Assembly: GCA_038734275.1 (NCBI GenBank)
Contig: JAVYOO010000001.1
Span: 186,001-250,000, forward strand
Direction of reading: 5' to 3'
From: Archaeoglobaceae archaeon
GTDB taxonomy: Archaea; Halobacteriota; Archaeoglobi; Archaeoglobales; Archaeoglobaceae
Length of the DNA: 64,000 nt
Under the pieces are notes generated by a model that worked only from the letters and a program-made list of their open reading frames with translations, was not told where the DNA came from and did not search any database. Below are positions 26,890 to 35,813 of this stretch, piece by piece. The position numbers were made by a program, and so were the translations under genes. Position 1 is the stretch's first letter. Each line of letters starts with the position of its first letter.

Positions 26890-28056
26890 TTGAGAAGGCT
26901 CGAGATCTCAGAAAAAATGCGGGAACTGATGACTGGCTACTACATGGCAGGTATGCAGGCAGATTGCAACGCTTGGATCACGAGCGGTGCCCCTGTAGAA
27001 TTGTTGCATGCCTTTGACGTTTATCCAGTTTATCCTGAAAACCACGGTGCATTAATAGGTGCGACAAAATTCGGTGGATATTACTGCGAGTTCGCAGAAA
27101 AAAAGGGATTTTCGAGGGATCTTTGCTCCTATGCGAGATGCGACATTGGTTGTGTTTTTGCTGGCACAAGTCCAATTGGCGGATTGCCAAAGCCCACATT
27201 TCTATTTGCCTGCAATAACATCTGCAATACCGTCGTTAAGTGGTATCAGGTGCTTAGCAGAATCTTCAAGGTCCCATTATTCGTTCTGGACATGCCCTTT
27301 ATCAGAAAGGAGCTAAAGGAACATCATTTGAGATACGTTGAGGAGCAGCTATACGATTTTATAAAATTTGTGGAAAAGATAACAGATAGAAAGCTTGATG
27401 ATGCGAAGCTAAGAGATGTAGTTTTGAAATCAATGGAAGCGGTTGAGCTTTATTCGGAATGTCTTAGAATGGCAAGCAATAGACCATCGCCAATGACTTG
27501 TTTTGACGCATTCGTGAATATGGCTCCAATCGTTTGTTTGCGTGGAACAGATCATGCAGTCGCTTTTTATAAGGAAATGAAGCAAGAACTTGAAGAAAGA
27601 GTTAAGAAGGGAATTTCTGCAATTGATAACGAAGAAATCAGGCTTCTTTGGGACAATATTCCGGTGTGGTATAGGCTTAAATGGTTCGGAGAGTTTTTTG
27701 AGAAAAGAAATGCCTGTCTCGTTGCAGATACATACACAAATGCGTGGTCTGGATTTAAGGTTGTAAGGGGTAGCGATGTTATTTCTGGAATTGCAGAAGT
27801 TTACACAGTCTCTTATCTAAACATCGGCATGGATATGATGGTCGATATCATAAATCGCCTTATAGAGATTTACGATGTTGACGGGGTTGTAATGCACTCG
27901 AACAGAAGTTGTAAGCCTTATTCTTTTGGGCAGTATGAAATCCAGAAAAAGCTTAGTGTTCCATCGGTGATCATTGAAGCGGACATGGTCGATGAGAGAG
28001 TTTTCAGCGAGGCTCAAGTTGTGACGAGACTTGAGGCTTTTCTTGAGATGCTATGA
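26890..28056 (+). CDS. 2-hydroxyacyl-CoA dehydratase D-component family, larger subunit
   Basis: A 388-residue paralogous subunit of the same enzyme. AWITSGAPVELLHAFDVYPVYPENH near the N terminus, LCSYARCDIGC and FLFACNNIC supply cluster cysteines, and the C-terminal SNRSCKPYSFGQYEIQK with IEADMVDER is typical. The start is TTG 26890, supported by GGGAGGTGATC at 26877-26887. It begins right after the stop of the first subunit. Together with the activator it should dehydrate (R)-2-hydroxyacyl-CoA, probably in amino-acid degradation; an aromatic-ring reductase role is the alternative. Confidence 0.88.
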   Translation: MRRLEISEKMRELMTGYYMAGMQADCNAWITSGAPVELLHAFDVYPVYPENHGALIGATKFGGYYCEFAEKKGFSRDLCSYARCDIGCVFAGTSPIGGLPKPTFLFACNNICNTVVKWYQVLSRIFKVPLFVLDMPFIRKELKEHHLRYVEEQLYDFIKFVEKITDRKLDDAKLRDVVLKSMEAVELYSECLRMASNRPSPMTCFDAFVNMAPIVCLRGTDHAVAFYKEMKQELEERVKKGISAIDNEEIRLLWDNIPVWYRLKWFGEFFEKRNACLVADTYTNAWSGFKVVRGSDVISGIAEVYTVSYLNIGMDMMVDIINRLIEIYDVDGVVMHSNRSCKPYSFGQYEIQKKLSVPSVIIEADMVDERVFSEAQVVTRLEAFLEML

Positions 28057-28814
28057 TTTCCGCAGGAATAGATCTTGGCTCGATTACTGCGAAATGTGTC
28101 ATTTTGAACAACAGCAAAATTTTGAGCTACAAAATTATGAAGGTAAAACCAAATCTTGAAGCTACCGCAAAGGAAATTTTTGAAGAAACGCTGAGATCTG
28201 CAGGAGTTAAAAAGGACGAGATTAGCAGAATTGTAGCAACTGGATATGGCAGAAACATGGTAAGCTTTGCAGACAAAAAGATCACAGAGATCAGCTGTCA
28301 TGCAGTTGGAGCAAGCTTTTTGATTCCACAAACAGGCACCGTGATAGACATAGGCGGGCAGGACAGCAAGGTAATCGCAGTTGAGAATGGAAAGGTTTTG
28401 GATTTTGTGATGAACGACAAATGTGCTGCAGGAACGGGGAGATTTGTGGAAGTGATGGCAAATGCTTTGGGGTTGAAAATTGAAGAAATTGGCAGTCTTG
28501 CCTTAAAAGCAACGAATAAGGTTCGGATATCCTCGACTTGCACCGTTTTTGCAGAATCGGAGGTTATAAGCTATCTTTCAGCTGGAGAGAAACTTGAAAA
28601 CATAATCGCTGGTGTTTGCGATGCAATTGCGAGCAGAATTGTGGCGATGGTCAATAGAGTTGGACTCAGAAAAGAAGTTGTTCTCACTGGCGGTGTTGCC
28701 AAGAATTTGGGTGTGAGGAGAGCAATTGAAGAAAAGCTTGGTGTGGTAGTTATAGTTCCAGAAGAACCGCAGATCATCGGAGCCCTTGGAGCGGCGGTTA
28801 TAGGGACGAGATAA
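28053..28814 (+). CDS. 2-hydroxyacyl-CoA dehydratase activator ATPase (HgdC/BadF family)
   Basis: A 253-residue ASKHA-fold ATPase that drives a single electron into the dehydratase using ATP. GIDLGSITAKCVIL is the phosphate-1 loop. CAAGTGRF near residue 128 and TCTVFAESEV supply the two cysteines that, in the homodimer, hold one bridging [4Fe-4S] cluster. TGGVAKN is the adenosine-site motif. The length is that of activators of the dehydratase branch. ATG 28053 overlaps the previous stop by four bases, so the three genes form one translationally coupled operon. Confidence 0.93.
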   Translation: MISAGIDLGSITAKCVILNNSKILSYKIMKVKPNLEATAKEIFEETLRSAGVKKDEISRIVATGYGRNMVSFADKKITEISCHAVGASFLIPQTGTVIDIGGQDSKVIAVENGKVLDFVMNDKCAAGTGRFVEVMANALGLKIEEIGSLALKATNKVRISSTCTVFAESEVISYLSAGEKLENIIAGVCDAIASRIVAMVNRVGLRKEVVLTGGVAKNLGVRRAIEEKLGVVVIVPEEPQIIGALGAAVIGTR

Positions 28815-28884
28815 TTTAAAAATGGGTTGAATTAGCCACTTAAATTTTTGCGACATCTTTTTAAGTAGTTATTCCAATTATTAA

Positions 28885-29556
28885 ATGATGAAAATTTCGA
28901 CGGGAATAGAAGGACTTGACAAACTAATGATGGGCGGTTTCCTCAAGGGAAGAGCTTACTATATCAAAGGGGAAAGTGGAACTGGCAGAACAACTCTGGG
29001 GCTTCAATTCCTTATTGAGGGGGCAAAGAAAGGTGAAAGGGTTCTTTTCATAACCCTTACGGAGAGTGCAGAATATATAAAGGAGAACTCAAAAAATTTG
29101 TTCCTCGAGATCGAGGGCATCGACTTTCTGGATTTGACTCCAAGTTCTGAATATTACAGAAGTGCATACGACATATTTCATCCCGGCGAAGTAGAGAGGG
29201 AGAGAATTTTTGAAGAGACCACGAGAAAAGTGGAAGAAATAAAGCCTCAAAGGGTATTCATAGACTCAATATCGGAGTTCAGAAGACTCGTGCCCAATGC
29301 CTTCGTTCATAAAAGGCAGGTCATTTCATTCATAAAATTTCTGAATTCCATCGGCGCGACGGTGCTTTTCACCTCCGAAACGACTCAGGAGACACCAGAT
29401 CAGGATCTGGAATTCATTGCGGATGGGATCGTTGAGTTAAAGAGAGACGAAGAAGGACTGAAAATTGCAGTTAGGAAAACAAGGGGCAGTGATTTCGTTC
29501 CTGGCTGGCACAGGATGGAGATAGGGGAGGAAGGAATAAAAATATGTTTATTTTAG
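28885..29556 (+). CDS. RAD55/KaiC-like RecA superfamily ATPase
   Basis: A 223-residue single-domain ATPase with intact Walker A (GESGTGRTTLGLQF near residue 33) and Walker B strand RVFIDSISEF near residue 130. The opening STGIEGLDKLMMGGFLKGRAY is the KaiC/GvpD-like signature. Archaeal members take part in signalling, gas-vesicle or motility regulation. The gene is separated by three bases from the sensor-like gene that follows, so the two are very likely functional partners. ATG 28885 or 28888 could start it. Confidence 0.85.
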   Translation: MMKISTGIEGLDKLMMGGFLKGRAYYIKGESGTGRTTLGLQFLIEGAKKGERVLFITLTESAEYIKENSKNLFLEIEGIDFLDLTPSSEYYRSAYDIFHPGEVERERIFEETTRKVEEIKPQRVFIDSISEFRRLVPNAFVHKRQVISFIKFLNSIGATVLFTSETTQETPDQDLEFIADGIVELKRDEEGLKIAVRKTRGSDFVPGWHRMEIGEEGIKICLF

Positions 29557-29559
29557 GGA

Positions 29560-30888
29560 ATGAAACCAAAAATAAGAATTGAAATCTTTGGTAAGGCAAA
29601 TAGAAAGCTTTTGGAGGAATTTCTATCTGAAAAGTATGAAATCTCCGAAGCAGAATTTGATCTGCTAATCATTGATGAACTTACGCTGAAAATGAAGATG
29701 GAAGAGGTTGAAAAAATACGTTCTGGGACTTTTCATCCAGTTTTACTCGTAGCAAAGGAGAGAGTTGAGGAAGAGGTTTGGGGACTTGTAGATGAGGTTA
29801 TAAGGATCCCAATCCAGAAGTCTGAACTCCTGAAAAGGGTTGAAGCCCTCTTAAGGACAAGAATGCAGGCTATAGAGCTGGAAAAACATTCAAAAATGCT
29901 TGAGCTCGAGCTTGGGGTTCTCTTTGAGTCTATAGGAAATCCTGTTTTGGTTTTATCTCCAAATTTTGAGATAATCTACGCTAATAGAAAAACAAAGGAG
30001 CTTCTTGAAGCAATCGGGATAAGTGATCCCGTGGGATTGAAATGCCATAAGGTATTCCACGGAAAAGATGAGCCAGTAGAATTTTGTCCAGTGAATGCGA
30101 TGCTAAAAAGTGGAAAAACAGAAACAAGGGAAATGGAAGTCCCCATTCTTGGTGGGAGCTTTGTTGTCACCACTACACCAATTTTCGAAGATGGTAAGCT
30201 GAAGAAGATCATCCACATTGCAGTCGATGTAACACCGTTAAGAGAAGCTGAAAAAGAGATAAGATCTTTATTTTCTGAAGTTTCAAGGCTTAATGAGCTT
30301 TTGAGAGTTATATACAGAGTTAACAGGCAGATGGTAAGGAGAAAAGATTTCGGAGAAGTAATTTCAGATGTAGTTAGAGAATTGAATAAATTGGGAGAGT
30401 GCTTTTTTACACTTGATAAAGATCGAGAATGCGTCAGGAAAGCTATTGAGAGAAAAGAGATTGTAAGAGAGCATTCTGAGGATTGCAGATTTTATCAGGA
30501 GCATAAGGAAAAGCAAGTGATAGTATACCCTATTCAGATCAACTCAGAAGTTGGAGCCTTGTTTTTTATCACTGAAAGGCTTCGAGAGAGTGAATTTGAG
30601 CTGATTAAAACCCTAATGGGCGACATTGAGTTTGTAAAAGAGAAGTTAAGACTTGAAGATGAAAAAACAAGGCTATTAGAACAGCTCCAAAGAAACATAA
30701 ATGAGATAGCATATCTCGTTGACGGAATAAGAAATCCACTGGCAGCTATTTTCGCCTATATGGAACTTTCTGCAGACGATAAGCTTAGAGAGAAAGTTCA
30801 TAAACAGGTTTTGAGAATAGATGAGGTTATTTCAAGACTTGATAGGGTTTGGGCCGAGTCTGAAAAAGTTAAAAATTTTATAAAATAA
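29560..30888 (+). CDS. REC-like/PAS/GAF sensor protein with degenerate histidine-kinase H-box
   Basis: A 442-residue cytosolic protein. Residues 1-110 resemble a receiver domain with acidic DLLIIDE at the phosphoacceptor strand and a terminal VIRIPIQKSELLKRVEALL helix. Residues about 115-230 form a PAS domain with an unusual pair of cysteines in CHKVFHGKDEPVEFCP. A GAF-like region covers about 250-370. The end, VDGIRNPLAAIFAYMEL, looks like the dimerisation helix of histidine kinases, but an aspartate stands where the phosphorylated histidine belongs, and no ATP-binding domain follows. It may sense a ligand and act on the ATPase encoded just upstream. Confidence 0.75.
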   Translation: MKPKIRIEIFGKANRKLLEEFLSEKYEISEAEFDLLIIDELTLKMKMEEVEKIRSGTFHPVLLVAKERVEEEVWGLVDEVIRIPIQKSELLKRVEALLRTRMQAIELEKHSKMLELELGVLFESIGNPVLVLSPNFEIIYANRKTKELLEAIGISDPVGLKCHKVFHGKDEPVEFCPVNAMLKSGKTETREMEVPILGGSFVVTTTPIFEDGKLKKIIHIAVDVTPLREAEKEIRSLFSEVSRLNELLRVIYRVNRQMVRRKDFGEVISDVVRELNKLGECFFTLDKDRECVRKAIERKEIVREHSEDCRFYQEHKEKQVIVYPIQINSEVGALFFITERLRESEFELIKTLMGDIEFVKEKLRLEDEKTRLLEQLQRNINEIAYLVDGIRNPLAAIFAYMELSADDKLREKVHKQVLRIDEVISRLDRVWAESEKVKNFIK

Positions 30889-31011
30889 ATGGAAACATAT
30901 AAATACATAATAATTTCCATGAGCTTGATTAAAACCTTGCTAACTAAGTTGAGCTTAACTTAAGAACAAACCGAATAAAAACCTATATACATCACTTCTG
31001 TATGGGAATAG

Positions 31012-31806
31012 ATGAAAATAGGCACTTCTGTCTGGTTCGGGCATCGACCTTTTGAAGCCAAATTTGAAGAACTGCTTAATATGGGATTTGATTACTTTGA
31101 AATATCCCTCGATTATCCATTTCCAGAAAGGGCAGATGAACTTGAGAAGGCTTTAAAGGATTATGGAGTTCAACCCGCTTTCCATGCTCCCCTTGACATG
31201 CTTCTCGCTTGTCCGAGGGATGAAGTATTTAGAGCATCGATGAAGGTGCTTGAAAATTGCTTGAAATTTGCAGAGAAATTTGAAACTCTTTATTTCAACT
31301 TTCATGCGATGCACTTCTCACCAACTTTCATCTTTCCAGAAGTTCGCAAAGACGGGATCAGAAACATTGAAAAGGCGATAAATTTCGCCGTCGAATACAG
31401 CAAGAATGCGGGTTTCGAGGTTTGCTTGGAAAACGATCAGTTTTTCATGGAGGAATTCGTGCTTGGAGACGTTAAGCTAACCCTTGACATCGGACACTTT
31501 GCAATCGACTCCCATCGTCTTGGGCAGGACTACAGAGAAGCCCTAAGGAATTTCGCAGAGAAATACAGAAGCAGAATAATCGCCTTGCATGTTCACGACT
31601 TCAGCTTTGCTACGATGTCAGACCATTTACCTTTGGGCACTGGTGAACTCGATGCCAACTTACTTAAATGGCTAATTGAAAAGCTAAAACCGAAATTCGC
31701 TCTCTTGGAGATCTTCTGGAAGAACATGAAGTTCAGCATGAACTTTGCAGATTCTAAAGATCTCGAGAAAAGTCTTGAGTTTTTGAAGTCAATAGAAAAA
31801 GCTTGA
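31012..31806 (+). CDS. Sugar phosphate isomerase/epimerase (TIM-barrel AP-endonuclease family 2 fold)
   Basis: A 264-residue xylose-isomerase-like TIM barrel. MGFDYFEISLDYP, FHAPLDM, ENDQFF, LDIGHFAIDSH and HVHDFS supply the metal-binding glutamate, aspartate and histidines expected of the family, which includes sugar isomerases and endonuclease IV. The substrate is unknown. CCTATATACAT around 30982 is a plausible TATA box ahead of ATG 31012. Confidence 0.82.
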   Translation: MKIGTSVWFGHRPFEAKFEELLNMGFDYFEISLDYPFPERADELEKALKDYGVQPAFHAPLDMLLACPRDEVFRASMKVLENCLKFAEKFETLYFNFHAMHFSPTFIFPEVRKDGIRNIEKAINFAVEYSKNAGFEVCLENDQFFMEEFVLGDVKLTLDIGHFAIDSHRLGQDYREALRNFAEKYRSRIIALHVHDFSFATMSDHLPLGTGELDANLLKWLIEKLKPKFALLEIFWKNMKFSMNFADSKDLEKSLEFLKSIEKA

Positions 31807-32017
31807 GACTCTCATGAAAATGTAATAAGATACAGATTACTAAGGAGAGGCGAGTGAAATGATGCTATAAAAAGACTTGAAGCCTTAAAGAAGGTATTAA
31901 AGTCGTAAAAGCTCTGTATCGGTGTAATTTTCTCATAGGGGCTCATAAGATGGCGATTAAAATAAATGGCTGTGCCCAATACATCAAAAGCCTTTTTGTG
32001 TTCAATTTTATTAATAG
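31807..32017 (+). other. Intergenic stretch with possible decayed coding remnant
   Basis: No intact gene. Two stretches read like broken protein on the plus strand: NDAIKRLEALKKVLKS ending at TAA near 31910, and in another frame EGIKVVKALYRCNFLIGAHK continuing to about 32010. They could join by one frameshift near 31890. It lies immediately 3' of tRNA-Asp, a common integration point, so a leftover of an inserted element is possible. Weak evidence. Confidence 0.25.
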
Positions 32018-32092
32018 CGCCCGGGCCGGGATTTGAACCCGGGGCGTGGGCTCGACAGGCCCACATGTTGGGCCGGACTACACCACCCGGGC
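32018..32092 (-). tRNA. tRNA-Asp (anticodon GTC)
   Basis: Read on the minus strand: the acceptor GCCCGGG (from 32092) pairs with CCCGGGC plus discriminator G (32018). The D arm carries TGGTGTAGTCCGG, the anticodon arm is TGGGC-CTGTCGA-GCCCA with GTC in the loop, and the T arm is CCGGG-TTCAAAT-CCCGG. Length is 75 nt, all stems are complete, there is no intron, and CCA is not encoded. Confidence 0.97.
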
Positions 32093-32145
32093 TTGAAGCC
32101 ATTAAGGCTGAAGATTTTTAAATTTTTGCAAATCCTCTAATGACA

Positions 32146-33798
32146 TCACTCATGAGTATAGATCGCAATTACCTCTTCGTTAACCTTTTCGATTTTGCAG
32201 AAACCAAATCTTTCGAACTGCACTACCTTGCCCAACTCCTTTTCCACACCTTTTTCGACATATCCTTCCCATGTTCTCTCTCCAATAACCTTACATTTCT
32301 TTGTTTGACTTTTTGGAAGCCAGTGAATTATATTTTTTCCTTTTTTAGCTTCCAAAAGTTCATAACTGACGAATTCAGCTTTTTCGTTTAAAATAACGTT
32401 GCAAAAGTCTTTTAATCTAACATTTTCGCCTTTGAGTTTTTCGAAGTCTTCTTTGGCAATGAAAACTCTCTTTTCACCCATTAACCTTCTTTTCTCTTTT
32501 GAATTTGGGTTTAGTGGTATTTCAACGACTCTCTCTTCAGGTAGCCCACTAATTTCTATTTCAACTGGTTCTGAGACAAAGAAATATCGATTCGCAATTG
32601 GGTCTATGATTTTTCTGTTTTCTGCATATAGACTTCTCATACTTACATTTACTTCACTCTCGCTAAGCCCGAGAGCTAAATAGAATCTTCTTATAGCTTC
32701 TGCAGTAATTCCACGCCTCCTTAAAGCTCTTACAGTTGGCAATCTTGGATCATCCCATCCGCTGTAATTCCCTGCTTCTATTTCTCTTCTTATAAGCGAA
32801 GTTGATAACTTTCCAAACTCTAAAACGTTCACCCTTCCCCAGTGAATCGTAATCGGATACTTCCAGCCAAAGTATTCATAAATATATCGCTGTCTTAGCT
32901 CTGAATCGCGCAAATCCTTTCCTCTCAGTATATGGGTTGTTTTGCAGAGATAGTCCTCTATCGCTGATTCAAAGTCAAGCATCGGATAAACACAGTATTT
33001 ATCTCCAACTAAAGGGTGGGGTGTATAAATGATCCTGAAAGCAACCCAATCCCTTACTGCAGGATCTTTATGTGTTATGTCTGTTTTGATTCTCAATACG
33101 ACTTCTCCTTCTTTGTAAGCACCTTCAAGCATTTTTTCCCAGACCTCCAAATTGTCTTCGACTGCTGAATTTCTGTGAGGGCAGGGGATTCCATTATCGC
33201 GATATTTCTTGAATTCTTCTTTTTTGCAGAAACAAGTATAAGCTCCACCCAGCTCAATCAGCTTTTTTGCATACTCGTAATAGAGAGATATTCGCTTTGA
33301 TGCGTAAATTATCTCATCCGGTTTATAACCAAGCCATTCAAAATCTTCTATATACCAATCATATGCTTCCAAAATTGGTCTTTTAGTCTTTGGATCGGTG
33401 TCGTCGAATCTCAATATGTATTTGCCGCGGTATTCCTTACAGTATTCCCCGTTTATGATTATTCCTCTTGCAGAACCAAGTGTGGGTGGGCCGTTGGGAT
33501 TTGGAGCAAATCTCATTACAACTTTTCCAACCTCCGCTTCTGGCAATGGAGGCAATTTCAGTTCTTTTTCCTCTTTTTTCTTCTCCTCAGAAGAATACTT
33601 GCTTATAAGTTCTTTTCTTTCTAACTCGCTTAAACTCTCAAACTCTCTTATGCAATCCTTTACTAATTGAATCACTTCCTTAATCTTTAATTTTAACTCC
33701 GGATTTTCAGCGATTACCTTGCCTATGACAGCCTTTTCATCGGGTTTTCCGTATTTTGCAGAATTTATGGCAATGTATTTCATTATGATTTCCTTCAC
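32146..33798 (-). CDS. gltX: Glutamyl-tRNA synthetase (archaeal non-discriminating type)
   Basis: A 550-residue class I synthetase. The N-terminal helical extension of about 90 residues is typical of archaeal enzymes. The catalytic Rossmann domain opens with MRFAPNPNGPPTLGSARG, where the HIGH motif is strongly altered (TLGS), then RFDDTDPKTKRP, LDFESAIEDYL, and a KMSKS-equivalent KLSTS. The C-terminal half is a beta-barrel anticodon-binding region, as in archaeal/GlnRS-type enzymes. The GTG start at 33798 matches a TATA box TTTTTTTATA (33821-33830, this strand) that predicts transcription from this point; ATG 33783 is the alternative. Confidence 0.93.
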   Translation of the reverse strand: MKEIIMKYIAINSAKYGKPDEKAVIGKVIAENPELKLKIKEVIQLVKDCIREFESLSELERKELISKYSSEEKKKEEKELKLPPLPEAEVGKVVMRFAPNPNGPPTLGSARGIIINGEYCKEYRGKYILRFDDTDPKTKRPILEAYDWYIEDFEWLGYKPDEIIYASKRISLYYEYAKKLIELGGAYTCFCKKEEFKKYRDNGIPCPHRNSAVEDNLEVWEKMLEGAYKEGEVVLRIKTDITHKDPAVRDWVAFRIIYTPHPLVGDKYCVYPMLDFESAIEDYLCKTTHILRGKDLRDSELRQRYIYEYFGWKYPITIHWGRVNVLEFGKLSTSLIRREIEAGNYSGWDDPRLPTVRALRRRGITAEAIRRFYLALGLSESEVNVSMRSLYAENRKIIDPIANRYFFVSEPVEIEISGLPEERVVEIPLNPNSKEKRRLMGEKRVFIAKEDFEKLKGENVRLKDFCNVILNEKAEFVSYELLEAKKGKNIIHWLPKSQTKKCKVIGERTWEGYVEKGVEKELGKVVQFERFGFCKIEKVNEEVIAIYTHE

Positions 33799-33903
33799 GG
33801 CTCAGTTTTACTTTCACAGGTATAAAAAAACTTCTGCAATTGGCTAAGTAGCGATGTTTCAAAAAAGATGTTTTAAATATCTTATCAATTTTCTTTCCTT
33901 GCT

Positions 33904-34842
33904 ATGATCATAGCCTTTGTTGGGTATCCTCTCTCAGGTAAAAGCACAGCCGGAGAAGTTGCAAAGGAATTTGGAATTCCCGTAGTAACCATGGGAGATG
34001 TGGTAAGAGAGGAAGCCATTAATCGAGGATTAGAGCCGAATTCAAAAAATCTTGGAAAAATAGCGAGTGAGTTGAGGGAGAGAGAGGGAATGGATGCTAT
34101 AGCAAAGAGATGTATTCCTAAAATTAAGGCTCTTGGTCCTGTAGTTCTTGTAGATGGTATAAGGGGTATTGCAGAGGTTGAGACGTTCAAGAGAGCTTTT
34201 GATGACTTTATTTTAATAGCAATTGAGTGTCCATTGGAAATTAGATTTGGGAGAGCATTACAAAGAGGGAGAAGCGATGACGTCTTTAAAATAGAGGACC
34301 TAATAGAGAGAGATAGAAGAGAGGAGGCTTGGGGGCTGAGAGAAGCGATGGAAGTAGCAGATTTTACGATTGAGAACACCCGAGACATTGAAGAATTTAA
34401 AGAGAAGGTTAGAGCTATCTTAAAGAAACTTCTCAGTGTGGAGGTGGAAATAGAGACGGAGATACATCCAACAGAAGAAGATGAGAAAGTTGTTAATGCG
34501 ATTAAAAAACTATTTCCGGATGCGAAGATTAGAATCGAGAATGGAAAACTATTTGCGATTGCAAGAGATTTGGGTAGGTTTAGAGACCTCTTAAGAAGAC
34601 AGAAAATACTTGATACCGCAAGAGCAGAGCTACTAAAAAATAGGTCGGGCAATAGAGTAGTAATATATCTGAACAAACAAACAGCAACAGTTTCAAAAAT
34701 AAATTTCTGTGAAGAAAATGCAGTTCTTTCGCCTATTCGGGTAACTTTTAGACTGATAGGGACGTCTTTTCAGAGATTTCTTGATTATTTAGCTCCAGAA
34801 ACAAAAGACGGGAAACCAGTAAAAGAAATAGAGGAGCTATGA
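33904..34842 (+). CDS. UPF0200/UPF0201 fusion: P-loop kinase-like ATPase plus RNA-binding-like domain
   Basis: A 312-residue two-domain protein. Residues 1-175 are a P-loop nucleotide/dephospho-CoA-kinase-like ATPase (VGYPLSGKSTAGE; DGIRG; LQRGRSDD). Residues about 178-312 are the small archaeal domain UPF0201, related to ribosomal L5-type RNA binding (IHPTEEDEKVVNAIKKLFP; LARDLGRFRDLLRRQKILDTAR has the first residue I). The same fusion is known from Archaeoglobus, which supports the organism guess. Function is uncertain; neighbours include phosphopantetheine adenylyltransferase. ATG 34839 of the next gene overlaps its stop. Confidence 0.88.
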   Translation: MIIAFVGYPLSGKSTAGEVAKEFGIPVVTMGDVVREEAINRGLEPNSKNLGKIASELREREGMDAIAKRCIPKIKALGPVVLVDGIRGIAEVETFKRAFDDFILIAIECPLEIRFGRALQRGRSDDVFKIEDLIERDRREEAWGLREAMEVADFTIENTRDIEEFKEKVRAILKKLLSVEVEIETEIHPTEEDEKVVNAIKKLFPDAKIRIENGKLFAIARDLGRFRDLLRRQKILDTARAELLKNRSGNRVVIYLNKQTATVSKINFCEENAVLSPIRVTFRLIGTSFQRFLDYLAPETKDGKPVKEIEEL

Positions 34843-35333
34843 ATCCCATACACCGAATTCTGCTAACAACTGATGGGTCCGTTACAACGATAATCGAAGC
34901 CTTTACGCAGAAAAACGTTGAAATTGAAACCGTTGAACAGAAAATAATTCCTGCAAATGCTGATATTGCCAGATCTCTTAAAATTTCTGAAGGAGACGAT
35001 GTTAATTACAGAGTTGTTTACCTGAAGGCAGATGGAGAAATTTATGCAAAAGCGATCTCATATACACCATTAAAAAGACTCGAAAATAGTTTTAGAGAAG
35101 ACCTAATGCGTGCTGATATTCCAATAGGCAAAATCCTGAAGAAACATAACATTGAGGCTAGGCGAGAGATAAACTGGGGAAAGATTATTTTTGACAACGA
35201 ACTCGCTAAGGAATTTGGAGTTTCAAAACCAATGTTCTTAGTAAGAAACTACCATATAATTCACAAAGGGGAAATTCTGATTAACATCACGGAGTATTTC
35301 CCGATGGAAAAATTCGAGTTTTCTGAACCTTGA
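34839..35333 (+). CDS. Chorismate pyruvate-lyase-like protein (DUF98 family)
   Basis: A 164-residue member of the DUF98/chorismate lyase family, recognised by the opening HRILLTTDGSVTTIIEAF and the strands VNYRVVYLKADGEIYAKAIS, with the closing KGEILINITEYFP. Family members split chorismate to 4-hydroxybenzoate and pyruvate. In methanogens and relatives 4-hydroxybenzoate is thought to feed methanopterin synthesis, a coenzyme Archaeoglobus also uses. The ATGA overlap with the preceding fusion gene shows a two-gene operon. Confidence 0.78.
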   Translation: MNPIHRILLTTDGSVTTIIEAFTQKNVEIETVEQKIIPANADIARSLKISEGDDVNYRVVYLKADGEIYAKAISYTPLKRLENSFREDLMRADIPIGKILKKHNIEARREINWGKIIFDNELAKEFGVSKPMFLVRNYHIIHKGEILINITEYFPMEKFEFSEP

Positions 35334-35338
35334 TTAAT

Positions 35339-35791
35339 TCAGGTTCTATTTTTAAGTTCTTGGAGTAAATCGTAAGCGTTTTTCACTCGCTTTTTCATAA
35401 GCAATGCGATTAAAGAGGTCGCAATTGTTAGAATTGTGGAAAACAAGAGGGAGAATTTGAAGATGAATTCAATCTCTTCCGAAGCTAAAAGTTTTCGGTT
35501 TACTGCAAAATACCAGGAAATCCCAAAAAGGGTCAGAAAAAGGATTATCCACAATACTGGATGCATTTTGGAGGCTACATCGAGTTTGGATATCAAAATG
35601 ATCCCAACAATCATCACAAGAGTCAACAAAAACGGCAAAAAGTAGAATCCAGTCTGAAAAGCGTTTTTTGCAGCTGTATAACTAAAGAGGATGAGTAGGG
35701 AGAAAATTAAGGTTAAAATCCACAACGAAAATACGGTGATTACTGAATACTTTTTAGATCCAATAAACTTCAGCATAATACGCGTTAACAT
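35339..35791 (-). CDS. Small membrane protein, four helices, unknown family
   Basis: A 150-residue protein with four clear hydrophobic segments (about residues 16-36, 48-68, 78-98 and 115-137) separated by short charged loops, ending KKRVKNAYDLLQELKNRT in the cytoplasm. I recognise no family. It is convergent with the chorismate-lyase-like gene and lies downstream of PPAT on the same strand, separated by 22 bases. Confidence 0.6.
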   Translation of the reverse strand: MLTRIMLKFIGSKKYSVITVFSLWILTLIFSLLILFSYTAAKNAFQTGFYFLPFLLTLVMIVGIILISKLDVASKMHPVLWIILFLTLFGISWYFAVNRKLLASEEIEFIFKFSLLFSTILTIATSLIALLMKKRVKNAYDLLQELKNRT

Positions 35792-35813
35792 TGGAATAAA
35801 TAAATTTTCGGTC

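Noticed and set aside
31812-32102. Minus-strand open frame running through tRNA-Asp
   Set aside because: Its first third is translated tRNA sequence; it is a chance frame.
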